A stretch of 64,000 nt of DNA from Prostheceraeus crozeri (lineage: Eukaryota; Platyhelminthes; Polycladida; Euryleptidae). Below, one piece after another: positions 1 to 13,175 of the stretch (its first letter is position 1; each line of letters opens with the position of its first letter). The stretch covers positions 744,001-808,000 of the forward strand of contig CAJQUW010016910.1 in the NCBI GenBank assembly GCA_907163375.1, given 5' to 3'. A program made the position numbers and the translations under genes. The notes beneath the pieces are model-generated. The model did no database searches. It was not told where the DNA came from and was given only the letters and a program-made list of their open reading frames with translations.

Positions 1-1329
1 GTAAAACGCAGACAAACTGTGAACAATGATGTAAAACATAAACCATGTGGAGCTCTATAGCGACACATAATAGAGAAGTACATGACACAGAAATGAGCAT
101 TAATTTATTGTAAGATGAAAGGTGATAATTAGTCTAAACCTTTTACATTTCATCATTCCAATAATTTGCAACAGTACTAATCAATCGACAACACATTTTC
201 CCAGGGTGGACAAACATGCCGCTAAACCAGAAAGTCCGATGAATTTGATATTTAATTTAAAATGATTTCTCCTTCAGCTGAAATAAATAACAACGTACCG
301 CAAGATGGTTTACTTACACATCCAAACCAACCATGTAATGAAACATTCGAACCTGTGACGTATTTTCAAAGTTTGCGACTTGTTGCCAAACAGGGTTGAG
401 AAGGGAAGAACGTGGTCCCGGCGGAAATTCACATTTCAAGGAGGCTCAAAAAGGCCAACAAAATAATACTTGAAGCCGACCTATTGCTAATACAAATCCG
501 CAGAAAATTCTCATCCCTGCAAATATTAGAAAAAAATTTCAATCCCAATTCACGACTTCATATTTTAAATAAAGCTTCTTGTAATGACATCCGACGTCCT
601 GCATGCTGACTTGATCACGGGAATAACCCAATGCTGGTAAAATCAAAACATTCAGAGGCAGTGACAAGAATAGCCTTACAACATATTTACACATTACAAA
701 ATACTGAACGTACGATGAAACGTCAGGTGTCAGTTCAGGAAATTTTATTCAATATGCAAGGCCGTAAATTGGGAGTGAAATTCTGTTTTTTTCAACCAAT
801 GACCAACCTCCCTTGAGACTATAAACTGAGACATTAGCATACACACGGAAATTAAATGGCATGAATAATTACAGTGACATGGCATAATTTTCTCCTTTTA
901 ATTTTTTTGTTTGCTTTTAAGAATGCTTTCAATTCCTAAACTCTTTTTCATGAACAATAGGCCTAAGTTCATGAACAACACTGCCTAATCATGCTATATT
1001 ACACGTAGGCCTGACAAAACGACAGACGGCTTGCTCACAAGCTACATTATCGAAACGCATCAATCAGCGACTTGAATTTTTTCAGATGGAGGACATTCAT
1101 CCTTATTCACCACTCCTGTTTTTAGGAAATATGCTTCAATATCAAGGATCGAACTTTCCATCTCCTATCAACGATCCTGATGAATCACGTGATTAATTCT
1201 TTAATCAAATACATATTTCATTTTGTAACTTCAGGTAAATTAAAATGGTTGGCTGGGAATCTGTTACTATACAAGTTACCTATTCACCTATTGATGCAGT
1301 TTATTCACCTGATCTACGAGTACGATTTA
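1..1329. other. No gene recognised
   Basis: AT-rich sequence left of the RTE-like LINE. The few short open frames (for example 412-609 and 631-816) show no recognisable domain, no low-complexity-free conserved motif and no convincing splice sites. I see nothing here that I can support as a gene. Confidence 0.5.
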
Positions 1330-4300
1330 TTTGCTACTGCCTATGCCTACCTGCCTATGACTCGTGCCTGTGAGGCGTTGAGGCCGCTCTTGACACCATT
1401 CGTCTCCAAGATGGTCGATCCAGGGCCAACTCCGATGCGTCATCCATGGAGATACCGAGTTGATTGAGATCTTCGACAACCACGTCCATCCATCGTGTGT
1501 GTGGGCGCCCTCGAGGTCTTCTCCATCCAGACGCTGTCGGATTGAAGTCGAGTACACGTTTCGTTGGCAGTTCACTAGGCATGCGGAGCATGTGCCCCAG
1601 CCAACGCATGCGCCGTTGAGCTAGAAGACGTGGTAACGGCGGTTGGAGTGTGCGCCTGCGCACTTCGTCGTTGGTGATACGCTCTTGCCATCTGATGTTG
1701 AGTACTCGGCGTTGGCATCGGTTGTCAAAGCCCATAGTTCTTCTACCTTGCGTTGTGGAAAGAGGCCAGGTTTCGGAGCCATAAAGCAAAACCGAAAGAA
1801 CACTCGCGTTATATATTCTCATTTTGGTCCGGTTGCTGATATTCCGATGTCTCCAAAGAGGTCTCCAAAGTCTTCTGAGCACATCATTTGCTACAGCTCT
1901 TCTTCGAGCCAGTTCTTCGTCAATACCACCTCGCCTGCTAATCTTCGACCCCAGATAGATGAAGTTTGGGACAACTTCCACTATGTGATTGTTGACCACT
2001 ATGGACTGTGGGGGTGTGCTCTCACATATCATCATTAACTTTGTCTTAGAGTAGTTGACTTGGAGGCCCAATTTCGAAGCTTCATTGACGTAGATGTTGA
2101 TGGCTTGAATGAGGGAATCCATATCAGGAGCGAAAAGAGCAGTGTCATCTGCAAATTCGAGATCCGTTAGTCGGTAGCTACCCAGCTGAACTCCCTGTAT
2201 CTGGTCGTCAACTTTCTTCATTAGGTAATCAATCAGACAATTGAACAATTCTGGTGCAGCTGTGCAACCTCGTCTTACGCCACTTTCAGTTTGGAACCAA
2301 GTTGAATCTTCCGCATCGACCCTGACGTAGCTATGGGAGTCTGAATGCAGGAGTTGTAGAAGCCGAATGATCTTTTCGGGTACACTGATTGAGCGAAGAA
2401 TCAGCCAGATTGCATTTCTATCAGCAGAATCAAACGCAGCCTTAAGATCCATAAATGCGATGCACAGATTTCTTCCACGACGATACTCGTGCGCCTTTTC
2501 GATCAGCAGTCGTACACTCGCTATTTGATCACTCGTACCACGTCCAGGCATAAAGCCAGCTTGTTGGGGGCGTCGGTGATGATGCATGGCTACCTTTGCA
2601 CGGTTGATTAGGATACTGGTGAACAGCTTCCCTGGTACCGACAGAAGAGTGATGCCACGATAGTTAGAGCATACTCGAGCGTCGCCTTTTCTCTTCCAGA
2701 ATGGGAGGATCACGCCCTTCTTCCAATCTTCCGGAATGGATTCATTTTCCCACACAGCGTTGAAGACGTCAGTGAGCCATTGGATCATGCAGTCGTTTCC
2801 ATGCTTGAGGATTTCTGCTGTGATATTGCATATCCCGGGAGCTCTTTTGTTATGAAGCCGTTTTAGTTGCAGTTTTACTTCTGATGTGGAAATACGATCT
2901 GTGTTGCACCTTGGAGAAGGTAAGGGATTGTCAGCCGCGTTGAGCAGTGTCAAATCGGTCTGTGTGGACGTACGATTGAGAAGATCGCTGAAGTGCTCTT
3001 TCCATTGGTTGAGGCACTCTTCTTTGCTTGTAAGGACTTTTCCATGCCTGTTCTTAATCTGTGTGATTTTAGTCGTCGGTTCATCACGAAGGTCACGGAG
3101 TAGTCGATAGACCGCGGCAGTGTCATTTCTGGCCGAAGCGGTCTCGAGAGCGTCTGCCTTCTCACTCCAGTATCTTTCCTTGTCCTCTTTCAGTGACAAA
3201 TTCCTGAGTCGATTGAGCCGACGATACTCTTGGATGTTCCTATCGAGTTTCGCCTTTCGCCTCTTTTCAACTAGGTCGAGAGATTCCGGTGAGATCCAAG
3301 GGCGTCGCGGTGGCGCTCTTTATTTACGAAGAATAGTGGCTGCTGCGTTTTGAATCTCCGACTTAAACGTTTCCCAATTTTCGTGATCGAGGTTAGCAAG
3401 AACAGTATAACGATTTGCTATTTCAATCGAGAAGTTCTCAGCAATCTCAGGATCCTTAAGCTTTGTTGCGTCGAATCTGATATTACGCCTCTTCATTTGG
3501 CCTGCTTTGAGTCGCACACGCATCGTCATGACAAGCAGTCGGTGATCAGTGTTTCCCAAGTGTGCTCCTCTAAACACACAGTTTGTAACTGAACTGCGCC
3601 ATCGTCGTGAGACGGCAATGTGATCAATGGCTTTTTTGGTAAGTCCGTCGTTGCTATACCAAGTCCAATGATAGATTCTGCGTCTGGGGAACCACGAATC
3701 TGCTATACAAAGACCATTTGTTTGGCACATGTCAAGGAATCTTGAGCCGTTGTCGTTTGTTGTCTGGTCAATATGCACATTGCCTACTGTTCCTGGCCAG
3801 GTTGTCCGCGCGTCTTCACCGATGGTGGCATTCGCATCAGTAAGAAGGATACAAATATCATGCGGGGGCACTGTGGCTGATGTCGCTTCGAGTTGATTGT
3901 AGTATTCTTCTTTAGCGTCGTCATCGGCAACTTCAGTTGGTGCATAGGCAACCATGACTGACATCTTGCCAAACCGATGCCTGAAACGCGCCATGAGAAT
4001 TCTATCACTAACTGGCTGCCAGCCAACAAGGGCATTGCGGGCTTGGGAGGATAGAGCAAGGGCCACTCCTCGACGACCATGCGACTCATGGCCAGACCAC
4101 AACAGCGTATAGCCATCTACCAAGGTTTCTCCAGTACCAGTCAGTCGTGTTTCACACAATCCTGTCATAGTGATGTTGTACCTTCTCATTTCTCTCATTA
4201 AAAGTTCGGTGGCTCCAAGCTGACGAAGAGTTAATACGTTCCAAGTTCCTATTTTGATTTCTGTCCGAGTATCCAAAAAGCGTAATCCGTTGCCGGTCCT

Positions 4301-4411
4301 GAGTCCATTACCATTGTAGACATTTCGGGTGTATCTGTTTGCGGCATTCGTAACTGTGGATAGTTCGCCTGGCTGGGTAGTTGGCCCCGCGCAGGCTAGA
4401 TGACATGGTCA
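1330..4411 (-). mobile_element. RTE-like non-LTR retrotransposon (LINE), nearly intact
   Basis: A ~3.1-kb minus-strand LINE with an apurinic-type endonuclease followed by a reverse transcriptase in one reading frame, the usual single-ORF layout of RTE-like elements. The 3' end (low coordinates) runs into short repeats of TAGGCA/TAGGCAG type just past the stop at 1355, resembling the simple-repeat tails of this clade. The 5' boundary is uncertain; the frame is open back to 4411. Clade assignment rests on the C-terminal WLGH..RM...RP.GRP..RW.D motif and overall size, and could be a neighbouring clade. Confidence 0.85.
1355..4411 (-). pseudogene. LINE endonuclease-reverse transcriptase with one in-frame stop
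   Basis: Encodes the copy machinery of the LINE: nicking of target DNA and target-primed reverse transcription. The endonuclease half (3320-4276) shows KIGTWNVLTL, GLCETRL, YAPTEV, a DANATIG block and NTDHRLL, the metal-binding and catalytic blocks of the family. The RT half (1355-3199) shows NYRGITLL, QAGFMPGRGTSDQ, FMDLKAAFDSADR, SGVRRGC and the catalytic FADD at 2144-2155, then YLGSKI and the C-terminal WLGH and RPRGRPHTRW motifs. The two halves lie in the same frame: the 120 nt between them are open and read as sensible protein (APPRRPWISPESLDLVEKRR), so a single TAA at 3320-3322 separates them. No in-frame ATG precedes the endonuclease: the frame is open to 4411 and the apparent start at 4276 is TTG. 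Confidence 0.85.
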
Positions 4412-5226
4412 GATGACCTTAGACGTGTCATCACTCCGGGTGCTATTTGCCCATAGCTGGGAGCGGCAATTTGACTATTTGCTACTCACATGTCTTAATA
4501 TTGTTGACGCACCATATACACTCCACTTAGATACTCATACATCCGCGGTGATAATCTTTAACAGAGGATGGCAACATGTATACTATCTTCAATGAATAGA
4601 GAAAACTGCACTGTCAGGTGTTCGACGAGTTGATTCACACCCATACACCGCATGAGGAATCCGTGAACTAACTGATAGACGTAGCGCGCGGCGAAGAAAT
4701 GCATTGCAATGTTTGAATTCGGGAGGCTCGCCATCATGTAGACATGATAATCCCCTTTTAGAATAGGTCAGAAATATAAATTAGGTAATTACAGTGGTCA
4801 GGATGCATTAGAATGAAGTCATGCTTTATATATAATCATGAAAACTGACTATCGTACATACATACTCGTGAAACATCGGAAAATGATGGCATTTCTACCT
4901 GAGCACCTTATACGGACTTCTAAATATAGCATCCAATGCAGGATTCCCATCACAGTGCGATTAATAGCTATGTTCCGAAGTCAGCTATGTTTTTCGTGTT
5001 GCCAAAGTTCTGCCGAAAGTCGATTGTCGACATTCATGAAAATGCGTGGTTATAAAAAATTTCTATTTATTTCATATTAATACATCTTTCGCAATTCATA
5101 TCATAACACAGATGATATAAATTACGTTAGAAGCTTCATTTGAATTGAAACTGCTCAAGATGGCCGAAGAGTCCCACTTTCCTGTTGTCGGCCCGGACGC
5201 GCTCCGATATTTACGTTTGCACAGGG
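4412..5226. other. Spacer, nothing recognised
   Basis: Sequence between the RTE-like LINE and the left edge of duplication copy A. It has short open frames only and no repeat termini, and I cannot assign a function. Confidence 0.45.
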
Positions 5227-5519
5227 GTGTATACCACCACAACACGTGATGAATGGACAGAACGTGTCAAAGTCATGGTAGACTTTTCACTTGCCCTTGT
5301 GATGCAATTATGCTTATTTATAGAGCTATCTAGTAAAAATATTGCTTAATCACTCCAAATAATCTTGGGCACTAAATCTGTATTGCTCATTGATCGAATC
5401 TTATTCGATTATCTTTATCATCTGTAGTAATTGCCTGATGCAAAGAGACGGGATTAAGAAAATGTGTTTATTTGTCTTCCAGTATTCTATGAACATTGAT
5501 CTTGTTCCTGGTTTATGAC

Positions 5520-7124
5520 GTTAAACTGCATACGTCGTTCTACTGAGAGGTAGCACCTCACGCCATCCAGCAAGAGCCACGTGGATCCGGATATGCCCCT
5601 CCTGGCAGTTCTGGTCCTCCAGTGAAGTGAAGGGCTGCTCATGACCCTCAGCCTAGCCAGCACATGAGATAGGAGAAGGAAAACTCCGATTCCAGACCAC
5701 CTACAGCCTTGTAGGTTATGCCTCGTCAGGCAAAGGCTAGGAGAAGGGAAACTCTGATTTCAAACCGCCTACCTCTCCCACTTTGCAGTGTCTAGCGAGT
5801 GAGAGTAAGCCAGAATTCCAGTACGCAAGGTTCTATTCATGCACGATCTCCAGCATCCAGCAGCACAATCGCCATGACCTTGAATGGCGATACAAGTTCA
5901 AACAGTCAAAGTGTAGGAGGTGCTAAGAATCTCTGGGGAGAAAAGGATCTCCGCAACCTCAAGAAACCTTAGCATATAACCTACAACGTCAGAGCTCTCA
6001 AAGAAGACGCAAAAATAGCTGAATTAGAAGTGGAACCTCTTGACACGGGACTGCAATCGGATGTCATAGGGTTGGCAGAAACACGATGACAAAAGGAAAA
6101 CTTCATAAAATTGAAGAAGGGACATATGTTATACCACACAACAGCATCACATGTTCAACAAGGAGTTGGCTTCCTGATTCATAAATGCATCAGCAGCAAT
6201 ATTCTGGAAGTCAGAGAAGTGAACACGAGAATGGTTATACTAAAAATCAAGATTAACTGGAAATTCTCTCTCAAGTTGATACAGGTCTACGCGCCCACAT
6301 CAGGCAGCTTTGAAGAAGAGCTGGACAGTTTCTATTACGACTTAGAGGAGCAGTTGACACAAGACAACTGATGCAAATCTTGCATTTCTTGCATTTCTAC
6401 ATGTTCTATTGATAAAGCCGGAAGGCGAAAATTTTGAACGCATTAAAGATTAATCAACGATGGGCAGGACATGTGGAGCGACGAAATGACAACCGATGGA
6501 CAACACGGGTTATAGAATGGACTCCGCGCAACTACAAAAGATCACGTGGACGACCAAAATCAAGATGGCGCGACGATTTGGAACTCAACATCGGACGCAC
6601 TTGGAGCCACATGGCTAAAGACAAGGTTTTGTGGACTTTGAAGAGAGAGGGGTTCCTCCTAAGGGAGAGAGAAATACCCTGATAATAATGATAAAGATTA
6701 ATACAAGTACCCAAAGGAATTCTTCATTTTCTTCTAAACGGTCCATCCGGGTACGTGGAGGACCACATACCCATGCCACATACACAATGCAATTGCATGA
6801 TGATGAACAAACTTAACTATCAAAAAAAGGAATAAACATTGATGGACGACATGCAGACGACATAGTTCTTATAGGGAGCAATGCTGACGAATTGCAGGAA
6901 ATGTTGATAGAGGTAACGGACAGGAGCTTCAATTGTGGACTGAAGCTGAACACAAGAAAAACCAAAGTTTTGTTTGGACCTTTCACAATCCAAGACAGAT
7001 AGACGCGTGCAGCCAAACAACCGAAGCAGTGAACAAATGCATGTTCATAGACCAAACATTTAGCCTTCTAGGCAAAACTCAAGAAAGAGAAATACAAAGA
7101 ATAATCAACGCGGGATGGGCAGTA
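5520..7124 (+). mobile_element. Decayed RTE-like LINE, 5' leader, endonuclease and RT scraps (copy A)
   Basis: A shuffled RTE-like relic. 5,520-5,940 looks like a LINE leader. 5,975-6,370 encodes endonuclease pieces (TYNVRAL, IGLAETR, YHTTASH, QVYAPTSGSFEEEL), with a stop where Trp is expected after AETR. 6,434-6,682 encodes an RTE C-terminus (RWAGHVERRNDNRWTTRV, RGRPKSRWRDD). 6,838-7,122 encodes an RT scrap with HADDIVLIG where a YADD/FADD box is expected. The order is not that of an intact element, so at least two copies or internal rearrangements are involved. The pogo element at 7,125 splits this relic from its continuation at 10,045. Confidence 0.75.
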
Positions 7125-10044
7125 GGGTAGATGGGTGCAAGAGTCCACAACGTCTGATTTCTCAAAAAAGGGAAACATTCCATGTTGGTTGTCCAATCAG
7201 ATCATCATCCAATCGTAAAAGATTGTTAACCGTTTTACACGCTATCCGTCACCAGTCGTGTCACGTGCATCGCTAAGGTAAGTATCTAACGATTATCTTG
7301 TTCGATAAAATGTTCAACTTTCACAAATGATGCGCCCTACTGAGTAATTTAAAGCTTGTAGAAAAATTAACATTGCAGCATCAGTATTCATATCTTCATT
7401 AATTATGCTGAATCAGCTGGTGTTTTTTTGGCATTCATTTGAACATTCATATCAAAGATAAGCATAACAGCAGGGGCAAAAGTCCGCTATAATTTTGGGG
7501 CAGCATACTCCTGCCCCTAGAAATGATATTGTTGAATTATCAGGTCATAATGATATAGTATCATGGTAATGTATTATATAATACTCTCAGATATAACTAT
7601 ATTTTGAAATCAGTCTATATTACGGTATGCCTACAAACTCTAGATCGCATGTAGATTATTGTAAATTCATCAATTCTACATGTAGAGCTCCTTTTCTAAT
7701 GAAGCATAGACAAAATAGATTTTATTTATAAGGCATAGCTGACCTAAGTAACTAAAATAATGCTTATGGTAGATACTTCTTCATGCAATTTCAGATAAAA
7801 TCATCCACATTCTTGGTGATTTCAGTGTAAAATGCGTACCTACAATCGGAAGACTCAAAGAAAGAATTTAAGTGAAGAACAGCGCATTGAAATATGCAAC
7901 AGAGTTCAAAATGGAGAATCTCGCCGGTCATTGGCAACACAATTCCAAGTATCCGAGAAAACCATCAGAAATTATTTGAAACGAGTAAGCCATATCGAAA
8001 ACTATTCTTTCCTAGTTATGTCCTAAATTTTATTATTTATTTCAGGATCAAGCGCCAATCTCGTTAGGAAGATTCCAGTCAGTGTTTACACCAGATGTAG
8101 AGCAAAAACTTTACGAATACTGTTTAAAAATGGACCAATTGTTTCATGGTTTGACTCTAAAGAACCTTCGTTCACTGGCTTATGATATGGCTGAAATTTA
8201 CAATATTGATAACCCCTTCGATAAGAATACCAGAATGACAGGTATCGACTGGGTGAAAGGTTTTTTTGAATAGAAATACCGGACTGTCAGTAAGAACACT
8301 TGAACATATAAGCTTGTCCCGTGCGTCCTCGTTTACTAAACAGAGCTTTGAAATATTTTTCCGTCTTCTGAAAGAGTTATGCGATCCATATCACTTCAGC
8401 TCTGATCAGATATTCAATATGAATGAAAGTGGAGTCTCCACTGTACCCAATAAACTCCTAAAAGTTTTAACTAAAAAGAGGAAACAATCCGTCAGTAAAG
8501 TAGTTTCTGGGGAACGAGGCATAACTACTACCATAGTCTGCACAATGAGCGCATCTAGTCAGTGTCTTAATCCGGGGAACTGATTGACAATGCGCCTGCT
8601 GGTGCTTTAGGATTATGTACCGACTCAGGATATATGAACTCAACAATTTTCCCTGAGTATCTTAAGCATTTTCAGCGTCATGTTAGGCCATCGACAGAGC
8701 ACCCAGTTCTTCTTATTCTTAGTAATCATATTTCACATCTGTCTTTGGAAGGCATTAAATTTTGTGAGAAAAAAAATCTTCACTTGTTGACTATTCCACC
8801 GCATTCGAGTCATATGACCCAACCACTGGACCGCTGTTTCTTTGGTCCCTTCAAGAAATTGTACAGTATAGCATGTGATAATTGGATTACCAGTCATCCA
8901 GGGAGAGCGATCACGCAATATCAGGTCAGCACTTTGATCTCTGTTGCATACGGTAAAGCTGCCACTGTAGAAGTAGCTAGAAAAGCTTTTGAATGTACAG
9001 GAATTTTTCCCTTTAATTCTGAAATCTTTGACGATTCTGAATTTTTGCCATCATCGGTAGTTGAGACGGTTGAAGAGGAGGAAGTAGATCAAAATGTAAA
9101 TTGCATCGCTGTGAGCGATGCAGATGAAAAAGAGATTTCCAATAAACCATCTACGGAATATTCTCAAGGACCATCCACATCTCAGTCGTCTAGCATGGTT
9201 TCTCCGGAGTATGTCCGTCCATACCCCAAAAGCAAAAATAGTCTTTCGAATAATAGGCTTAAACTGAAGCGGAAACAAGCTACCATATCAACTCATATGA
9301 AAACTGTCCTCCGAAAAAAGCCAATTCTAAAGAATGTAAACGCACTAAAAATAATGACAAGTCTAAGTTTTCCAAGCAATCTTCAGCTGATAACATTTTG
9401 CTGTGTTTGGAAGTCGAACTATCATCAGTCAACATGTGGTTTCAATGCACCAGATGTTATTGTTGGGCGTGTGAAACTTGCTTCGGAAGTAGTGTGTGCT
9501 TTCTATGCTCTTGAACTGTTTTGAAATTATATTGTGTACATCCTGTGTTTGCAAATACATAGTAAATGGCGAAATTATCCAGGTACTTCTACTATAGGCG
9601 ATAGATGATGATGCATGAATAAAAATGAAATTTTATTATTATTAGGATGTGAAGAACATCTTGGCTTATTTGATACTCATGCTTAATGAAATGAACTGAT
9701 TATATGTACAAATTTTGCTAAATTATGGATAAGCTTATCAATAATGAAAGTTCCTAATCTAAAATTAGCAGCAAAACGTACACAAGTTATATGAATACAT
9801 GCGTACTTTTACCCCTAGATATTCGTACACTTGCCCCATATAGGGGGTAAGAGTCCGAAAATGACACACGCAAATAAATGATGTCGTATTCCTCAATTAT
9901 GGGTAAAACTGATTTCTTTAGCAGTACATATTAATCTTTGGACACTGTTCTGATACAATGTTCAATTAAAGTATTAATGAAAGAGGTTTCATGGGGAAAA
10001 TATTCATCCACGCGTTAAGTGCGGACTCTTGCACCCACCTACCC
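7125..10044 (+). mobile_element. pogo/Tigger-like DNA transposon with TIRs and TA target duplication (copy A)
   Basis: A 2,920-bp element bounded by 22-bp terminal inverted repeats differing at one base (GGGTAG, then A or G, then TGGGTGCAAGAGTCC). It is flanked by TA at 7123-7124 and 10045-10046. The TA target duplication is supported internally: a duplicated, uninterrupted piece of the host LINE at ~10,200-10,297 reads straight across the same site (GGGCAGTATTTGCAA). Several subterminal GGGGYAARAGTCCG-like motifs are present. It encodes a dead transposase. The same insertion sits at the same site in copy B. Confidence 0.93.
7832..9524 (+). pseudogene. pogo/Tigger-like transposase, disrupted (copy A)
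   Basis: DDE transposase that would bind the TIRs and cut and paste the element. Exon 1 (7832-7984) encodes a helix-turn-helix: LSEEQRIEICNRVQNGESRR, then SLATQFQVSEKTIRNYLKR. A GT-AG intron follows (GTAAGC at 7985, TTTATTTCAG ending at 8044). Exon 2 holds the second DNA-binding region and the DDE core. Breaks: a run of seven T at 8261-8267, shared with copy B, shifts the frame, and copy A alone has a further 2-nt gain near 8575. The catalytic box usually written NxDETG reads NMNESG, and the usual LDNHxSH reads LSNHISH, so two of three catalytic aspartates are gone; the third (QPLDRCFFGPFK) remains. The C-terminal tail is Ser-rich with basic stretches. Confidence 0.88.
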
Positions 10045-10745
10045 TATTTGCAAAACATAGGGATGTATTCAAGAGTAACACGCCAATGCCAATTCTTTGG
10101 TCATATATTCAGTCGATTGGCCCGGTAGTATATTCATTAGAAAAATGCCAGGAAATGTGGCCCGCCGAATTTTTGAGTTGAGAACCCCTGTTCTAGACAA
10201 AACTCATGAAAGAGAAATACAAAGAAGAATCAACGCGGAATGGGCAGTATTTGCAAGACATAAGGATGTATTCAAGAGTAACACGCCAATGTGCTTGAAT
10301 GGAAGAGTGTACAATAGTTGCGTTTTGCCAGCCATCACCTATGGATCAGAAACATGGACACTAACCTCATTCATGGAGAACAAGTTTAAAGTAGAACAAC
10401 GAAAAATGGAACGAAGTATGATCGGAATCAGCAAGTGGGTCAAGAAGACCAATTGATGGAACGAAGCAAGGACGTGGTGGAAAAAGCAAAAGAAGCCAAT
10501 TGGAGATGGGCAGGACATTTCGCAAGAATGCAAGACAATAGATGGACTATCAGATTGACAGACTGGACCCCACGTTATGGAAAAAGAAGCAGAAGCAGGC
10601 CAGTAGCGAGATGGAGAGACGACATCGATAGGTTTTGTAGACAATCAACATGGAAGAGACAAGCTTAGGATCGAAAAGAATGGAAGAAGCATACTGAGGC
10701 CTTTGTCCAACAGTGGAACAGAACAGACTGATGATGATGATGATT
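10045..10745 (+). mobile_element. RTE-like LINE 3' part (copy A)
   Basis: Continuation of the LINE split by pogo. It includes a ~95-bp internal repeat of the sequence next to the pogo site (around 10,200-10,297). It then encodes the RTE C-terminus: RVYNSCVLPAITYGSETWTL, KVEQRKMERSMIGIS, and, after a frame change, NWRWAGHFARMQDNRWT and PVARWRDDIDR. It ends in a (GATGAT)n simple-repeat tail near 10,730-10,745, typical of this LINE group. A hAT-like end (CAGGGGTTCTCAACT on the minus strand, ~10,172-10,193) sits between the two repeats, so a short insertion may be embedded. Confidence 0.75.
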
Positions 10746-13175
10746 GATCTTGGAACTCCAGTCAGAGAAGCAAGTGCTGTAGCTTGAAAAGTTCAATGAG
10801 CTCGACGAGCAAGCAACATCCCATTTATACCTTCTTCAATAAAAGGTATACGATTTTCCTCTTCAAACTTTCTGCTTCGTCCAGGTGCATCAAGAAAACT
10901 GCAGGTATTTTCAAATTTGGAATTTAGACGGGTGGTATCGCAGTGACGCTACAAATGCATCTCCTTCATCTTAAATGTACACAAAGTTTGAAAGGCAGAT
11001 CTTTCATTTGAATAGAACAATTGGACAAATTCTAAATGAGTTGATGGATTGCTAACTTGCAATTAGCCATCAATGAAACTTTCGACAACAGCCAAAATTT
11101 TCTTTGTAATAAATATTCAGAACTTTGTTGTCAAAGACTATCTGCTGTGCTATCTAATACCTGACCAATCTGAGAAGCCACATTATTCGTGTCACACATG
11201 ACGCAACATTGCTTTTATCACATATTCCTTTGATACTTTTATTACAAGTTTATACTTATTCTATTGATGTAAATGGCAATATTGCTGTTCGAAGATGAAC
11301 ACATTTTTGAATAATTTATTTAAATGCTAAAACCTTATGATAATGCTCTCCGCTTTTCGCTCTATAATTCATTTTTGAACTCAAAGTCTCGTTCTCATGC
11401 AAAAATCGAATTATTTTGGAACACACTGACATACCCAAAAATAAGTGATGCACAAAGATCACATGAACACGACAACATGAACACTGGACAAGGCAGCAAT
11501 GGCGAAGAGTCCTTTTCTCAGATAAATCAAAATTTTGTTTAGAATCAATCGATGATTGCCGTGGCGAGCGCTTTGCCGGTTGCTGTATCCGACGTAGAGA
11601 TTTCTTATTCTGCTGGTATCATGATCTGTCTGGGATGGTATTAGGAACCCAGAGAAATTCATTAACTGGGCAATGAACAATTTAACTTTCAAGATGATAA
11701 TGCTCCTCATCAAGATAAGATTATCAACAAGCAGCCTTTGTCCGATTGCTGCCAATATTTTTATGTCTCACTTTGAGATTCTCCCCATATCCTGATCTTT
11801 TGGTAAGCAAACGATGATGATTTTTGCGAGTTCTTCACGTTGTGAATTCGCTCCGACCTTCGATAAAATTTTCGCTACAGGAGGAATTAGTGTGATCATA
11901 TTTCTTTTCTTGACATCCTTATTCATCCGTCAGCCATTTACGTTCAGCATTTACTTCGGTGGTAAGGTCGCTAACACTGACAGCAAAACGTTGTCTGCTC
12001 ATCCGACGGTCTACTTTCTGAAAGTGTAGCAAAACTTCCTTTGAAGAGTGTAGTTTGAAAGTGACTTGAAATAGAATTCACAGACCTATTTTAGTGACAT
12101 ATTGAATTTCACATATTTGAGTGTTCATGTAACTGGCGCGAATTTGTCGAATGAATGGACTTCTCGACCGAATATCTCTACATCAGAATATCAATGACAT
12201 CCGAGCTTGCGTCACTTTAACTTCACTCAGACAGAATACAAGTGCTTGAACAACAGAAGTTTGTCAAGTTTGTATACATTGTCAAAAATATTGACATGAT
12301 ACTCGTAGTTTGCAATAGATGCACACCTACTTTGTTTTTTAGTGTTTCTGTAATGTAATGTCTTATACCTGTAAACACAATTCTACATTTACGTCAAATA
12401 AAGACTTATTGATCCTTCTTCTTCAATATTCAGCAATTAGTGATTTTGTATGAAAACCAAGTGCAAAGTCTGAAAATTCAAACTTTCTAAATTCGTTCAC
12501 CGTCATTTACTAAACATCACTTGCTGAGTGCAGTTGTAAAAACAAATCAATCCGATGTTTTGGACTTGTTTTTCATTAGTCTAAATTTCAGAGTGAATTT
12601 GGGATGACGAAATCAAAAGCATTTGTTAATACAAATGACCAACATTCGAAGGTAGAGGAACATTTTAATAAAAACTGTCAATGAGTTGCGATGACATCAT
12701 GTAATGCACAGATTCGGTATGATTGTCCAGAATTATGAACGACTACCCAATTTAATGGAAGTTTATTCATTGCCAATGGGAAAGCAAGCGAAAATCACAC
12801 TGCTCTGAAACATCAATTTGATAAGCATTAATTCCAATCTAAAACACAGACTTCAAAAGATTAAAAGAGAACCAGATGCTAAAATATGTCGCCGACCTGA
12901 CTAAGCGCGCTGAGAGATATTTCAATCAAAATGGATTTCAGTTGTAGAAGCTACTTCATTTTAGCTATCTCATCATACTGTATCAAGTAATCTGCACATC
13001 AAGGTCACGACAGCGCATTAGTGATTATGAGAATTGCCAGGCAAACAACAATTGCGTCACATACGTAGCAATTAAAGGTCATATGATTAACCAATTCAGC
13101 GTTTGTGTTTCTTCTGTGCATCACACAGAGGTAGTGGAAAGGTAGCTGTCATAACGTCGCTTCAGCTTCAACAGC
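10746..13175. other. P450 upstream region (copy A), no gene seen
   Basis: About 2.4 kb between the LINE tail and the P450 start. It is conserved with copy B at roughly 3-5% divergence plus small indels. Longer frames here (for example 11,459-11,755 minus) rely on a TTG start and resemble no family I know. A CCAAT-like sequence (AACCAATTC) lies ~90 bp before the P450 ATG; no TATA box is obvious. The P450 promoter and 5' UTR presumably lie in the right-hand part. Confidence 0.45.

Noticed and set aside
10150-10195. Complete hAT insertion ending CAGGGGTTCTCAACT
   Set aside because: Only one end is recognisable; no matching second end or 8-bp duplication was found, so it is noted only inside the LINE entry.
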